In this document: piece after piece, positions 9,935 through 21,794 of the stretch | Position numbering within the stretch: the first letter of the stretch is position 1 | Layout of the letters: the number at the start of each line of letters is the position of its first letter | DNA from: Microthyrium microscopicum | Taxonomy: Eukaryota; Ascomycota; Dothideomycetes; Microthyriales; Microthyriaceae | Length of the DNA: 64,000 nt | Assembly: GCA_010405405.1 (NCBI GenBank) | Contig: MU004230.1 | Location: forward strand, 1,013,744 to 1,077,743 | Direction: 5' to 3' | Notes under the pieces: model-generated | The model's input: only the letters and a program-made list of their open reading frames with translations | Told to the model about the DNA's origin: nothing | Database searches by the model: none | Translations under genes and position numbers: made by a program

Positions 9935-11888
9935 TTATGATGGTCCGCCATTTGGGTTTGGACCGAGAGGCGGACCATTAGCCTCTGGGTTCTCCCCTGC
10001 TGGAGGTACACCATGAGATTCGTCTATCACAGATTCTACATTTGCGGGTCTTGGGTTTGTATCACAGGCTGGCGATGTTCCAGGCTGCGTGGCTCCTGGA
10101 GGAGCTTGTCCTGGAGAAGCTAAAGGACCAGGCTGCGGAACTTGCGAAAATCGTGCTTGATGCATGTTTCGCCTAGCATGTCCCGGAGGCATGCCAGATG
10201 TTCTTCCTCCTCGAGAAAAAGAAGGTAATCTGCCACGTTGATGGCCGAAGAGTGGCGTTGGTGGAGCTTGCTGAGGCAAGGGATGCCGTGATGGCTGTCC
10301 TGGTACTGGCCATGATGGTGGATTACTGCCATTACCATTCATGCTCGGAGTCTTCGGCGGTTTAGCTTCCATGACATGTCAGTCAAAATGATCAAATTGA
10401 TTAATTGATTCATCCGCTAGGTACTTTCAGAATAAGATTATTCGAGAGGAGGAGTCAACAAAACTTACTGCTTGCGTAATTGGCCGAGTCCATTGGATCC
10501 ATACCAGCCAGGCCAGCTCCTGTCATCATATTCATGTCTCCGTCTTGATACCCTCCATGCTGCCCACCAGTGCCTGGATATCCCATGTGTGCCTGCGCAT
10601 CCATCCCACTGTACATTCCGGCGGCGGCCCTCGGATAATCCATCATGGGCCCTCCCATCCGTGGTCCTTTCCCTTTCCTAGCGCGTGGAGCAGTAGGATC
10701 GTAAGCGTATGGATCATTCATGTTTGCTCCACCCATATCGCCCATCCGATCCATCATGCCTCCATATGCAGCCGTGGACTGTCTTGGTCGTCGGTTACGC
10801 GGATTGGACGGGAAGCCTCCTAAGCCTCCACCGTAATTCCCGCCTTCAAACCCATTCTCGTCGATATCTTCCAATCCACCACCGCCTGACATTCCTCTCG
10901 CTCCACTAATACCGCCCATTCCCATGTCTCCCATAGGACTCATTGCCGGACCACCCATATTCATACCTCCCATCCCGCTCAGTCCGCGCATACCAGCCAT
11001 CTGCTTCCTCATCCTACGCATCTGCGAAGGCCCCATCTGCGGCGCCATCATTGACGGCATCGCTGGTCCAGCTGTCGGATACATCACCCCTGGTGCACTC
11101 CTACTCCCGCCCAAATCCCTTAGCTCTTCCTCCAAATCGTCCACCCGTCTCCTCATTTTCTGAAACTGGTTCTTGCTTCTCCCTTTATTTCCCCTACGTC
11201 CACTATCATCTGACGACTCTCCACCAGCCAAACTACTATCTGGCGAGCGGTTCTTCTTCTTACGTCGTGTCTTGCGTCCACGTTCTCGACTGCGGGCTCG
11301 TCCGTGTTCGTGGCAACAGCATTTGCACTTTGGCTTTTCTTTGCCACCGACTTGCAGGTTGACGTTGTCGTCGCCTACCATGCCCGTTACCCGGATACCA
11401 TCATCGTCTCTAACGTTAGGTGGTGTGGCGTGCCGATAGGAAGTGCCGCAGCAGGGGCAGCTTTGTGGGTTTGATGGTGGTTGTTGTGGGGGAACTTGTG
11501 GGTAGTAGGCTTGTGGCATCGGCATTGGCATTGGCATTGGCTGTGGTGGTGGAGGAGGAGGTGGTGGCATGCCGTTTAGTCCTGGACCTGGAGGAGGATT
11601 GGGATACGATGGGTACGTGTAGTTGCCGCCGCCGCCGCCGTCTTCAGGGCCTGCACCACCACGTAAAGGGCCGGGACGTGGTGGTCGGTCATCCCAGCTT
11701 TCGTAAGACTCCTCGCTTTCTGATGGAGGATGCCGATGTTGTTGGTACCGACTTGGACGTTTAGTGTAGTTGGATGGTGGATAGTATGGCTTGTAGTGTG
11801 GTAGATCATAGCCACAGCTTGGAGCGAACTTAAGTCGGGGTGTCTGTCCTGGGAATAGAGGAATTGGATGAGAACTAGAAGTACCCAT
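9935..11888 (-). CDS. Pro/Gly/Met-rich protein, possible N-myristoylation
   Basis: Exons 11888..10469 and 10365..9935 sum to 1851 nt, 616 residues. The 103-nt intron has a GTAAGT donor and a CTGAC branch; the acceptor (GAAG) is weak. The protein starts MGTSSSHP, which fits the N-myristoylation pattern (Gly2, small residue at 6), so membrane attachment is possible. A Pro-rich segment (residues 70-160) includes a run of 8 prolines. Two Cys clusters follow (CPCCG; CKCCCHEHG), then a basic patch (RKTRRKKKNR), a short predicted coiled coil (FQKMRRRVDDLEEELRDLGG, about 243-262) and a Met/Gly-rich half with many GGM/GMG steps. The C-terminal exon is Pro-rich. No known family is recognised; scaffold or condensate behaviour would be speculation. 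Confidence 0.72.
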
Positions 11889-12646
11889 TATATTGCCTTG
11901 ACACTGGACTCCTACGCTACCATATACGTTGACGGAACAGCGTTGATCGAGACGAAAGGCGAAAGAAAGCTTCTGAAAAGCAGGTTAAAAGAAATGTGAG
12001 TTGAGTGAGGACTAGACAGTGGGCAAACCTGCAATACTGAACTTTTGGTTGAAAGTTTGACATGTTTCAATTGGACTTGTGATGCCTCAATTGGTACAAC
12101 CACCACCCTTGCTGTGGACCTAGATCTGTTTGCTCTTGGGACGACTGACTTTTGTGCTCCTGGAGCAGCCGTATCCCGACGAATGATTGGATCGCCTCAG
12201 CAAGATCTTGCAAGCCTTGTTGGGTTCTTTCAACATACACGGAATGTGAGAGCCTCCCTAGACACTACCAGAGATTCGTAAAACGAAGCATTCGGTTTAC
12301 AGTGTTGATTTTCAGAACTACGAAAAGCATGAGCACAACCATCGTTATACTCGACAGAGTTATTACAAGTAGTTTGAGACCGCAACCACCCTCTATCGGC
12401 CTGAACCCATCCAGGACCAGCCTGACAAACATTTTGCCATCAGTATGAGCTCGTGTAAGACATAGCACCGTCTCTCTTGGCTACCAAAAAAATGAATATG
12501 AAGCAATGTCCTGTTGTACTCCAACATATCCTATAGACACAAACGCCCTTTCCCAAATTACTCCGTCCCGTGAATCAATAAGTGGGCAATCCTGTCATAA
12601 CCGCCATACGTTTTTACTTTCCGTGAACTCATAAGCCCACTTCTCC
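11889..12646. other. intergenic between BUD4 3' end and the 616-residue gene
   Basis: Holds the interrupted small ORF described separately, the promoter of the minus-strand gene starting at 11888 and the BUD4 3' flank. Nothing else is convincing. Confidence 0.5.
12067..12432 (-). pseudogene. small TM ORF interrupted by one in-frame TAG
   Basis: Reading the minus strand from the ATG at 12432 gives 55 residues with one strong hydrophobic helix (LLVITLSSITMVVLMLFVV), then a TAG at 12265-12267. The same frame then stays open for 65 more codons with protein-like composition (VERTQQGLQDLAEAIQSFVG) before a TGA at 12067. No GT-AG pair around the TAG removes it and keeps the frame. A CAG-to-TAG change (a CpA context, as in RIP) would explain it. 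It may equally be a chance ORF in the upstream region of the gene at 11888. Low certainty. Confidence 0.3.
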
Positions 12647-15600
12647 TTAGAAGATCATGCTCTTGACCGCATGCCGCCGCGAACTCAACCGTCCTGGCGC
12701 AGGTCCTCTCGCACTACCCATCTCGATGCCCAGCCCGTCGCGGCCCTTGACCGGACTGCCCGGCGTGCTCATTGTGCCAATTGCATTCGTCTCCCGTGGC
12801 CGCATCTCTTGCCCTTGACTACGCGGCCGCGCACTCTTAGCCGCTCGATCAACAGCCTCCTTGAGCGCACGTTCATGTCGTAAGACTTCCGCACACCACT
12901 TCTTGCCACCAGGACCATTTGAATTATCGCTGCCGACAACGGTAGCGAGCGCACGCATCCAGCCCGCCTTGTCATCAGCCGAATCGGCATAAAAGTCAAT
13001 TGCCTCGCCATTTGCAAAGCGAATTCTGAAACCCTCCTCAACAAACATATACGCTTGATCCTCCTCCGCAAACGCGCTCTTGCGACGACCCTTGCCCGGC
13101 TTCGTCGAGCCATCCGGTTGCACAAGTGTATTTTTATCATCAATGAGCTTGTTGGCGCGGGCAAGACTAATCTTGGCACGTGGCTGACGCGTAGTCTCAT
13201 GGAAAGCTGTAAGATTGAGACCAGACAGACGGAAGAAGCGGCGACGCCAAAAGGGACAGTCGCCGCCTTGTTGGCTGAGAAAACCTTCCCATTCGGAGAA
13301 CTGTGTCCTTTCGGCGGCGGCCATTTCGCGCACGCAGCCGTTCATTGACTTGGGCATTTCTTCTTCCTTGCAGCCCTTGGGGCGTGGAACGTAGAGGAGC
13401 TGGAGGGTGAGGTTGCCAACTTGGTAGGGTGGTCGTCGGGCCATGGTGTTGCCGCCGCGCTTGCTCTTGACACTGCTAGAGAAGTTGGGATCTTCGAGAG
13501 CCCACTCGTTGAAGACGGGCATGTCGATGGTGATGGGTCGACCATAGCACTGCTCTTCGTGGTTTTTGAGGGAGACGTAGGCGCGGCCGAAGGAGCCATC
13601 GTCGGCGACCAGCTCGTGGAGCAGGTCGTAGGCGGATGGAGGTGCGTTGGCGCGTCTAGCAGCGGTTTGCGCTTTACGTTGGCGCAGTTTACGCTCCTCG
13701 TCTTCGCGCTCTTGTTGGACTAGTCGCTCTTGTTCGCGTCGCTTCTTGGGCGAGGTTAGGAAACGTGAGAATGTTCCTTTTTTGCTGGCTGGCTTGACCT
13801 TTTGGGGAGTGGAATCGGGAGTCTCTATCTGTGCTGGTGGAGCAATTTGTGCTTGGAGAGTGAGTTGAAATTCGAGCTCATTAAGCACGACGAGTTCAAA
13901 CTCTTGACCAATTGGTGCACTGCGACCAAGCTCAAGCTTAGATGTAGTCACACAATGTAAGCCATTGTCGAGAGTAAGCTGAAAAGAGGTCCGCTCGTCT
14001 GCTTGATGTTAGAAAAGTCGTAAACGCGCTAGTGATAAACTTACTTTGAGGGAGAGGCAGATCAAGATCCTTGACACCGACGACTTTGACAAAAAGTCGA
14101 CCTCGTTCGGCACCCTCTGCCATCTCTGCATTTTGCATAGGCTGGTCTTCCACAACAGTATCAAGAGCACCAACAGCACTCTCTTGACCAGGAAGTGGAG
14201 GAACAGGACCTGAAGGTGGCTTCTGACCCACGCTTCGCAAACTCTTTCTTCTAGTCGTTCCGTTCCATGGCTCAGTTGTCCACGATTTAGATCGCTCATG
14301 AATGGGTCGGTGACCAGCTGGTGCGCCAGCTTGAGTAGCATCATCTGCCGAAAGAGGACGGTCAAGCTCAGATGAAGATCGTTCTCCACTGAAATTTCGC
14401 TTTGCAACAACTACCTTTGTGTTTTGTCTCATCAAATATCCCTTCTTTGGGCACGGAGTTTCGTTAGCATGATGGTTCCCAATGAGTGGGTCAGACATGA
14501 TTTGTGCTTGATAGCCAGTCCCACCAATGCGCTGGGCATTGTGGACTTGATATCTTCCAAAAGTAGAAAATTCGTAAAGAGAATGAAAAGTGGCTGTCTC
14601 TACCTTTGATGATTCAATGACTCGGTCGAATTCGCGATCAAGACCAAAGCTTAGATCCTCACCAAGAGAATCTTGAGGGATTTCGAGTTGTGGCCGGAAT
14701 GACTCGCGACGCTTCTTGTGCTCGGCGACAGCACGCTCAATAGTGCCATTTTCAGACAGCTCAGAGGGTTCATGAAGGCCGAATGAGAAACGTTTTGGTG
14801 ACTTTTCTGGAACAGGTGGTGGTAATGTGCCACTGACTTGACGACGAGTAGCTGCCATTACTTGGGTGTCCGCAGGAGCAAGAGAAGGACGAGTCTTCAA
14901 TTTTCCGCCTGGAGCTTTGACAGTTGCCAATGGCTCTGGAACCACTGGGGATTGACGACCCTGTGGTCCAGATGAAGCCACAATAGGTTGATGCAAAACT
15001 GAAGCTGGAGAATCGGGTTCCTGGATTTCTTCTTCTTCCTGAACTTGTTCTGGAGTAGCTTCTCGAGCCATATAAGTGTGAACACTGTTCAGCATGTCCG
15101 GTAGATCATCTTGCACAGGAGCTTCTCGTTTCTCGAGATCATCATGACCACTGCTTAGATACGAATGAAGACCAGCTTGGAGCTCAGAGTCGTCGAGGAT
15201 CGAAAATTCAGGAAGACCACCATTCATGTCTTGATCATTCTTAATAGAATCGAGACGAGGAGTGCTGGTAGTAATGTCGTCTTCTGGACGCGGAGTTGGT
15301 GGACCGTCATCGTCGGCAGTGCCGTCTGATGATTGCTGAGCACCATCTTGAATGGAGTAGACGCTCTCAGATCCTTCGCGACTAGTTGCATGATGGATTA
15401 CTGAGCCTGGACGCGAATTATCGCTTTCAGCACCTGGGGAATTGGCATACATAGCAGGAACAGAATAAAGATCGAAAATATCGTTTTCATCGTCTTCTTG
15501 CTTGATTTCCACATCGGTATCATAGTCCGAAGAATGTTCGCGAGAGGGAATTGGAACGTCAGGATCCAGTGTAGCCATATCATAGTCTCGTGGAGGAGAT

Positions 15601-17257
15601 CGCTGGGCTTCTAGATTTTGGCCAACATCCATACTACGGCTCTTGACTTTTCGAAGAATTGACTCGCGAGAAATTGAAGGGAAGCTAAAGCTGGGCAGTT
15701 TTTCCTCTTGCTTGACGTCCTCATCTTCGTAAACGTGGATGCCGAGGCCGTGACGCTGAAGACGAGCCTTCTCACGAGCCGCTTGATCTGGACTAGACTT
15801 CTCAACAGAGTTGTCACGGATGCCCATCAAACGCAGACGATCTTCAAGGGACATGGCGTGATCTTTCATTGAGAGGATGTCGGATTTGGAGACTGAAGCG
15901 GCAGGTGGAGGGGCAGGCAATGATCTATGAGCATTATGCACACGTTCAAGGATGTTTCCAGAGTTTCTACGAGAGGAGCTTTCATCCCCAATCATGGGCA
16001 CAGGTGGAAGTGGGCGATCAGACTCCACCGAGGCGGTCCGGTATTTGTTCCATTCTTGCGAGGGGGTGGAACGACCCTCATTGGTGATGAAAGGATCGTC
16101 AAGGTTGGCTGCCATGGTCTCATCAGTGTTGTCCGGTGACATGTCGCGCCAGTGCTCTGGCAGCACAACAGGTGTCTTTTCCGTATCCTCGAGTGAGGCA
16201 TCAAAGCTATCATCCTCGCCATGCTCCATGGCGCGATCGATATCGTACAAGTCCTCATCGTCGTCATCGAAGCGATCGTAGCTGCTTTCACGGGACCCCG
16301 AGGCGACGGAAGAAGGATCTGGAGTAACCATTTCGTACTCGTTGATTTGAGGTGGAGCCACATCAAATGTAACAGACTTTGCCTGCCGACGAAGAGGGCG
16401 AGCGAGCTCAAATTTATAATCGTCTTCTTCATCCGACAAATGTGCAGAGCTAGGATCGAAATTGCGTGGGAAGGTATTTTGCTTATTCGAGAGGGCGGAT
16501 TTTGTTGGAGAAGCCTGCTGGCGCGAATGAGATGGAGAGGGAGTATTTGCGGCTCTATCATCAAGATAGGAATCGTGGTCTGATGGCTGCATATAAGGAA
16601 TTTGAGTTTGGCTTTCTCCACGACGATGTCCCCGTGGTGCTGGTTCGGCTTGTGGCTCGACAATTTCAGCGCTCATGGGATGTGAAGTTGGTGGTGCCTG
16701 AACGCTCAATGGGCGACTAGACGCAAGAGGACGTTCAATTACAACCGGGGTGCTTGGATCGTATTCTCCGGCCTGTTCGCGGGCAAACATGCTACTGCCT
16801 TTGACGCGTGAGGCCTTCTTAAGATTCTCAATGGATTTGCGGTGGCGCACAATCGAGGGAGAATCTGGCCGATCGTAGGAATTTTCGTTAAGTGGCGACG
16901 ACAGCTTATTCTGCCACGCATTTCGAGGAGAGCTATAGTTGACAGAGCTATCAAAGGGTGAAGAGTCTCGGCTGACAATCATCTTCTGTAGCGTAACGCA
17001 AGGTCAGAATGCTTTGTTCACAAGTGCAATGCAAGGGATTTTGCTTTAACTCTTACCTTTGTCGCTTGGTTATAGCTGGGGGAGTTTCTGCGACGCTCTT
17101 GAGGTCTGACCTCCGCCAGAGCGCGCAGACTTGGACTACTGCCATTGTTCTTCGCTGGCGATGCCTTGGAGATTCTCAGAGGTGAAACCTAGACGATATT
17201 TTGAGCAAGGCGTGGAAAGATATGATCAAAGGCATTATGACTTACGGTGTTAGACAT
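12647..17257 (-). CDS. BUD4: Bud4/anillin-like septation protein with PH domain
   Basis: Exons 17257..17246, 17188..17057, 16985..14045 and 13998..12647 sum to 4437 nt, 1478 residues, typical for filamentous-fungal Bud4. All three introns have canonical signals. Bud4 sits at the cell cortex with septins and Rho GTPases and is needed for septum and ring assembly. The first coding exon holds only four codons (MSNT). The N-terminal SPLRISKASPA and ERRRNSPSYNQATK blocks resemble fungal Bud4. The middle 900 residues are acidic, Ser/Pro-rich and disordered. From about residue 1000 an anillin-type region begins, and a PH domain at about 1262-1375 contains WEGFLSQQGGDCPFWRRRFF, the usual first strands. 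The C-terminus is Arg/Pro-rich. Confidence 0.93.
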
Positions 17258-18547
17258 GATGGAATTGAAATAATGGCGCTACGTAGGACTCAGGAATGCT
17301 GAGTCGCTAGGCGCGAGTAGAGGTATGTCGCGATGTGCCAATAGCAACAATGCGGAGGAGAATGTAGAAGAATGGGAAGTGTTGGTGCAGAAGCAATGCA
17401 ATTGAAGCTAAGATCGAGCGAAAGTCATGAAAGTAAAGTTGTTCTGAATCAAATTGCGGAGAGCCAGCACATCAGGAAAGCACAGAGGACTCGTGATGTT
17501 GGTCTTGAGCTGTTGGAGGAGCTTTGTTGTGGTTTACTTCCGTTGCCATAGCACCCACCCACGTGATGCTCCTACCAGTGAAAAACCTGCAAACCCTCGT
17601 TCCTTCCTCCAACTTTTCCTTGAGATGGCAAGGGTGACCCAGCCAATATCTGCACCTGTTCAACGTCTGCCATGGATCTTCTGCAACGCCGGCATGAAAT
17701 ATCGCCAAAATTGGCTGAAGCATCCCCAGTCCTAACCCAGGAATCAATTTCAAAATATCTTATTGCTTATCCAGAACTGGGATCGCCTATCTCGGAGACT
17801 TTGAACCCCTGGTCCAAGCCGCTCTTGAGCTCTCAGCTCTCAGCGCTCGGCGCTCAGCACTCAGGCGCTAAACGAGAGTAAACATCGATATTCGAGATTG
17901 CTGCATGCTGCCGAGAAGGTCGCGTAAACAACCCTCCTTACACGATGCTCAAGATTCAAATATTAGCTTTCTTGTCAAGTCATCGCGGATGCGAAGTGTT
18001 AGCTGCTCACGCGATTCAGGATTGTAGAGGCGATTACGCCAATCTCACCTTGCACCGAACTGTTCACAATAGGTAGATGGTTCGTATCATACTCTATCAG
18101 ATGTTTTATCTTGTTTGACTGCAGGCTCGAGCTGTACAGCGAACATCGGCTTGGGTCACCATTACCATCCAGACCTTCAAGACGAGCATGCTGGATGCAT
18201 CCTTATAGGCGTTGTGGACGAGATGGCAGTTTCGGACTGCAAAATTCAAAGTCCAAGGTCATTTAGCTTTGAAATCTTGCGCATCATTTTCCTCACACCT
18301 CAGCGCAAGGCAGAGACCGCGTTAAAAAATCTAGGCAATGGAGTTGCAGTACGAAACCACATTAGCAAAGTACGTCCCATGAAAGGCGCTGACCGTCATT
18401 AGAAAGGTCAGATTCAATCCCCTGACCTACCTACCGTACTCCCTTCCTTTTACCAAGTCGGCCCCTTGTACTTGTATCATGTAGCTTCATAACTCTGTCA
18501 TTACGTTCTTTGCATTACAAATCAACAACTCCTACGCACCTTGTTAT
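17258..18547. other. BUD4 upstream region, no gene seen
   Basis: About 1.3 kb without a supported gene. Short ORFs on both strands (for example 17454-17735) have no domain or splice support. At 17821-17870 there is a degenerate CTCAGC/GCGCTC direct repeat. The long BUD4 promoter and 5' UTR presumably occupy the left part. Confidence 0.5.
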
Positions 18548-18783
18548 TTACAGTAGAATCCCTCCAATTTCCCAAACCCAACAACCGGTGCAAAGCAAGA
18601 GCATGGAGATGAGACATGAACAGACGGCATTCCGAACCGAAAGCTTGAAAAGCACAGCACCAGCAAACCCAATAATCGGAGCGAAGAAAACCCATAGCGG
18701 GTCGGCAAAATAGATGGCGCGGTCCCATCAGCCTCTTTGGCTCCCAGACGCTCCGCTCTTTTATCGAGTGCTTTATTTGCCAT
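18548..18783 (-). pseudogene. possible small two-TM protein, frameshifted
   Basis: From the ATG at 18783 one frame encodes a convincing hydrophilic start (MANKALDKRAERLGAKEADG). From about 18719 a different frame encodes FADPLWVFFAPIIGFAGAVL, a short loop, then a second hydrophobic segment (LISMLLLCTGCWVWEIGGIL) and a TAA at 18548. Together they would make a protein of about 75 residues with two membrane helices. The two frames differ by 2 nt, no GT-AG intron fits between them, and the region GACCGCGCC at the junction could hide an indel. It may be a true frameshift, a sequence error or a coincidence of overlapping frames. Confidence 0.35.
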
Positions 18784-19112
18784 GAAGGATGTTTAGATTC
18801 GAGGATTTGTCGGCTACAATGGGAAATAAACCCCCCTTTGCGTAAGAGTTAGTGGCCGCCGTTAGAGTTGATGGGAGAAGGCCATTTATTTTGCCATGCC
18901 GTTGCCAGCCACGTACCCCCTCTTACTAACGATTATACAGCTAGCTGTTTACTCAAATTCTATCATATCAAGCACATATAATCATAATCATAGGCTTCAT
19001 TTTCATAACAGAATCTCTCGCTACGCACGCCTAATCCAACATAATCAATTTCCCTCCATCTTCCTAGTACCAGTTTTCTTCGCAGGCCACCACAGCAGCT
19101 CCTCATTAGCGA
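18784..19112. other. short intergenic gap
   Basis: No gene is seen. AT-rich stretch around 18940-19000 between two minus-strand features. Confidence 0.4.
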
Positions 19113-19973
19113 CTAGCCTACACTCCCACTCCATCCCATAGTACCATACTCTCCCAGGCCACTCGCCAGCTCTTCCAGGCCGAGAACTCGTCTCTTCTTT
19201 GCGTTCAACCACGTCTCAAATCTTCCAATCAACACTTCCCATGCCTCCCAATCCACGCCCTCCACACCATCCATCCCAAACAGCAACGTGCGCCACTCGC
19301 CGTCCACCGCACGCACCGCATGTCTCAACCGCACCAGCGTTGTGCCTCGTAGCGTCGCAACTTCCGCGCGCCAAGCAGTGATTCTACTATTGCGAAACGG
19401 CGGCAGTGGTGGACTACCCGAGCAGACCGACGGCGATGGAAATGACACAGGCAAAAACGGACTGCCCGCCCAGCTACCTGTCGAAAATTTGCGCTCGCTC
19501 CTTGCCAGACCAACGTCTAGATCCAGCGGCGTAATCGGTGAGCTGAGCGCCGGTGTCGTCCGCCCACTATCATCATCGTCGTCCCCAACCCATTGCAAAC
19601 TACCGATACTATCCCAGCTTGGCGTCCTTGATTTTAGTCCACTTTCGCCATCACCATCTTCAGTGACTACACCATCTAGTTCTGCCCGTAACAATCCCAC
19701 CCTCTCGAAACTTGTATCTGCCGCCGCACCAGCATGTTGCATAACAGCCAGCGGTCTGTGCATGCGAACTGGCAATGCAGCCCATAGAGCATCAGGGAGG
19801 TACCAGGGAATCAGGTGGGTGGGTAAGTAGGTGATTGCGTCGTTGTCGGAGCAGTGCCGGGCGGAGATGTGCGCGCGAGAGGGGTCGAAGTTTTTGATCA
19901 GGGGCGGGATGTGTTTGTTTGGGCGGTAGTGTGGTTGAGGACGCTGAGGGGAAGGAGGTGTTTGAGAGGCCAT
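19113..19973 (-). CDS. fungal hypothetical protein, 286 aa
   Basis: Single-exon ORF with ATG at 19973. I do not recognise a characterised domain. The N-terminal 100 residues are globular-looking, with ITYLPTHLIPWYLPDALWAA and a Met/Arg-rich turn (PVRMHRPLAVMQHAGA). The central 100 are acidic and Ser/Pro-rich (DDDDDSG) and probably disordered. The C-terminal 80 are helical, with several Trp residues (EWRTLLFGMDGVEGVDWEAW) and a basic segment (AKKRRVLGLEEL). No signal peptide or TM helix is present. Long, high-GC ORFs exist on the opposite strand (19288-19830) but lack protein character. Confidence that this strand is coding comes from length and composition only. Confidence 0.6.
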   Translation of the reverse strand: MASQTPPSPQRPQPHYRPNKHIPPLIKNFDPSRAHISARHCSDNDAITYLPTHLIPWYLPDALWAALPVRMHRPLAVMQHAGAAADTSFERVGLLRAELDGVVTEDGDGESGLKSRTPSWDSIGSLQWVGDDDDDSGRTTPALSSPITPLDLDVGLARSERKFSTGSWAGSPFLPVSFPSPSVCSGSPPLPPFRNSRITAWRAEVATLRGTTLVRLRHAVRAVDGEWRTLLFGMDGVEGVDWEAWEVLIGRFETWLNAKKRRVLGLEELASGLGEYGTMGWSGSVG

Positions 19974-19978
19974 GGTAA

Positions 19979-20012
19979 ATGACGACGATGACGGTGATGA
20001 TGGTGATGATGT
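19979..20012. repeat. GAT/GAC trinucleotide repeat
   Basis: About 33 nt of imperfect GAT/GAC/GGT triplets start 6 nt upstream of the start codon of the minus-strand gene at 19973, so they fall in its probable 5' UTR. Confidence 0.8.
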
Positions 20013-21794
20013 TATATGCGGTATAGAGCTTGAGAAATCTGTTGGATTGGTAGTAGTAAAGCTGTTGGATAGGAGTTGATTGTTGAGGGGTTGATATCGT
20101 GGATTATTGGTAACAGCGGTATAGAATGCTTCAGGAGGTGATTGTGCTGTTTTTGGTAGTAGCCTTGCGAGGCTTTCGGGAGTTGTTTTTCGTACAGTAG
20201 AGGTTAAGAAAGGCTAGAATGCAACTCAATCCCAGTTTTGAGGTATTCAATGCAGCGGTCGATATAAACGTACTTGGAAGATATCGCAGTATACGTAATT
20301 AACTGCTCGACTCCTTTTTTGTGGAGAATCGTCCAGTTGAGCCAAACTCCTGAGAAATTCTAAGCCTCAATCACTGTCGCTTTAAGTAAGGAACCTCAAG
20401 CAGATCGACATCCAAACTCAGCTCTGTGGTTATGCTAGAGCGGCTAGCACGTGCTAGATTACTCCATGTACCAAAGTTTGCTCGCACTATGCTTCGTTGC
20501 ACTAGACTAAGCGTGACGTGGGAGCCAGAGTTGGAAAATGTTTGGTGATTGGAAGTATTTGATCGGGTAGCGTGAGGCCGAGACGCCGGTTTGTGTATTG
20601 TAATACAGAGTTCGGTTCGTTGATCCAGGTTTGATCAAGATAGGGGCTGAGTGTGTGGTTGTCTTGATAAGGTTGTGATATGCCGGTTATGGTGTGATTG
20701 TGGTATGAGTAGGAGGTGACGTTGCTGGTGATTAGGTTCAGAAGAGATCGAGTATTGCTGTTTTCGTTGAACAAGCTCTTTGTTTGTGTGAAGACATCGA
20801 GATTTGAGCCTGCTGTCAATATGTGAGACTACAAAGAAATGTAGTGTAGGTGAAAACCCAGTGGCTTCAAACCGCTTTGTTCCCCTATGCCCAAGAACTT
20901 ATATAGTTAGGGTAAATCTCACCCCGGATATATCAATAGCACTACATTTCGTGACAGGTTTACATAAACCATAGCCAATTGCTAACTTGATTTTTGGCCC
21001 AGCTCCACTAGATGTAGATAGATGAACTCGCTCTCAATCATCAGGCTAATCAAAGGCCAGCGTAACACGTGTGGTTTTAAAGTCTCGTCGGGTGATCAAA
21101 GTAACCGGGGGAGAAAAGTTTTCTCATTTCCGCCCTGTTTGCTAGGTCGAATAATGCCTTCCAAAGTACGAAAAAGTTTGTCGTATCTGTAAAGTCGTCA
21201 TGGACCAAGACCGAACAGCAACATTATCAAAGTCTACTTTGAGCAGAATGCATACCGGCACGTATCGTATCGCTTTCAGTTGGTAGACGCTTCGACGAAC
21301 CACAGCGAACGACAACTCAACGAGGCTGGCACCGTCAAGGCAAATCAATCACGCAGTTTGGCGATTGGAAACAAGCTCTAGATCTCGGATAGCGAAGGAT
21401 AAGATGGTCGTACCTTTTGAATTTACAACCTACACCTTGGCATTATAACTTTTCCTGTACGATTAATAAATATTGTCCAGGCTGGCCACGACTTCTTCGA
21501 AAACCTGATCAATAGTCGACGCCAGTTCGCCGTCTTACACACGCCCTCTTTAGTCATGATATTGGACGATCGTAATGTAACTGGCTGTTAGACATCTGGA
21601 TACCTGTTTGCTATGAAGCAGATTGGCCTAGACCAGAAACCTATTCGATTCTGGGAATTGAAGCATTAGCTTTCGTTTGTTCTGACACGTATGATGGAAA
21701 GAAAGGATTGATACGAATGCCGAAGGCCCAAAATGGTTCCATGGTCAAAACAAGGTTGACTATGAGAGCCTCATATCAGAAAGACAAGGGTGAC
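20013..21794. other. 1.8-kb gene-free interval
   Basis: No supported gene. The longest open stretch (20502-20819, minus) lacks an ATG start and any domain; it is preceded by a possible acceptor (TTGACAG), so a lost or rapidly evolving spliced gene cannot be excluded. No inverted terminal repeats or transposase fragments were noticed. Confidence 0.4.

Noticed and set aside
15992-16663. 223-residue minus-strand ORF inside BUD4
   Set aside because: Off-frame shadow of BUD4, which is well supported on the same strand.
19288-19830. 180-residue plus-strand ORF opposite the 286-residue gene
   Set aside because: Ser/Pro/Arg-rich mirror composition, no domain; the minus strand has a longer ORF with a better start.
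20502-20819. Minus-strand open stretch of 105 codons
   Set aside because: No ATG, no recognisable content; only a possible acceptor upstream, so not called as a gene.
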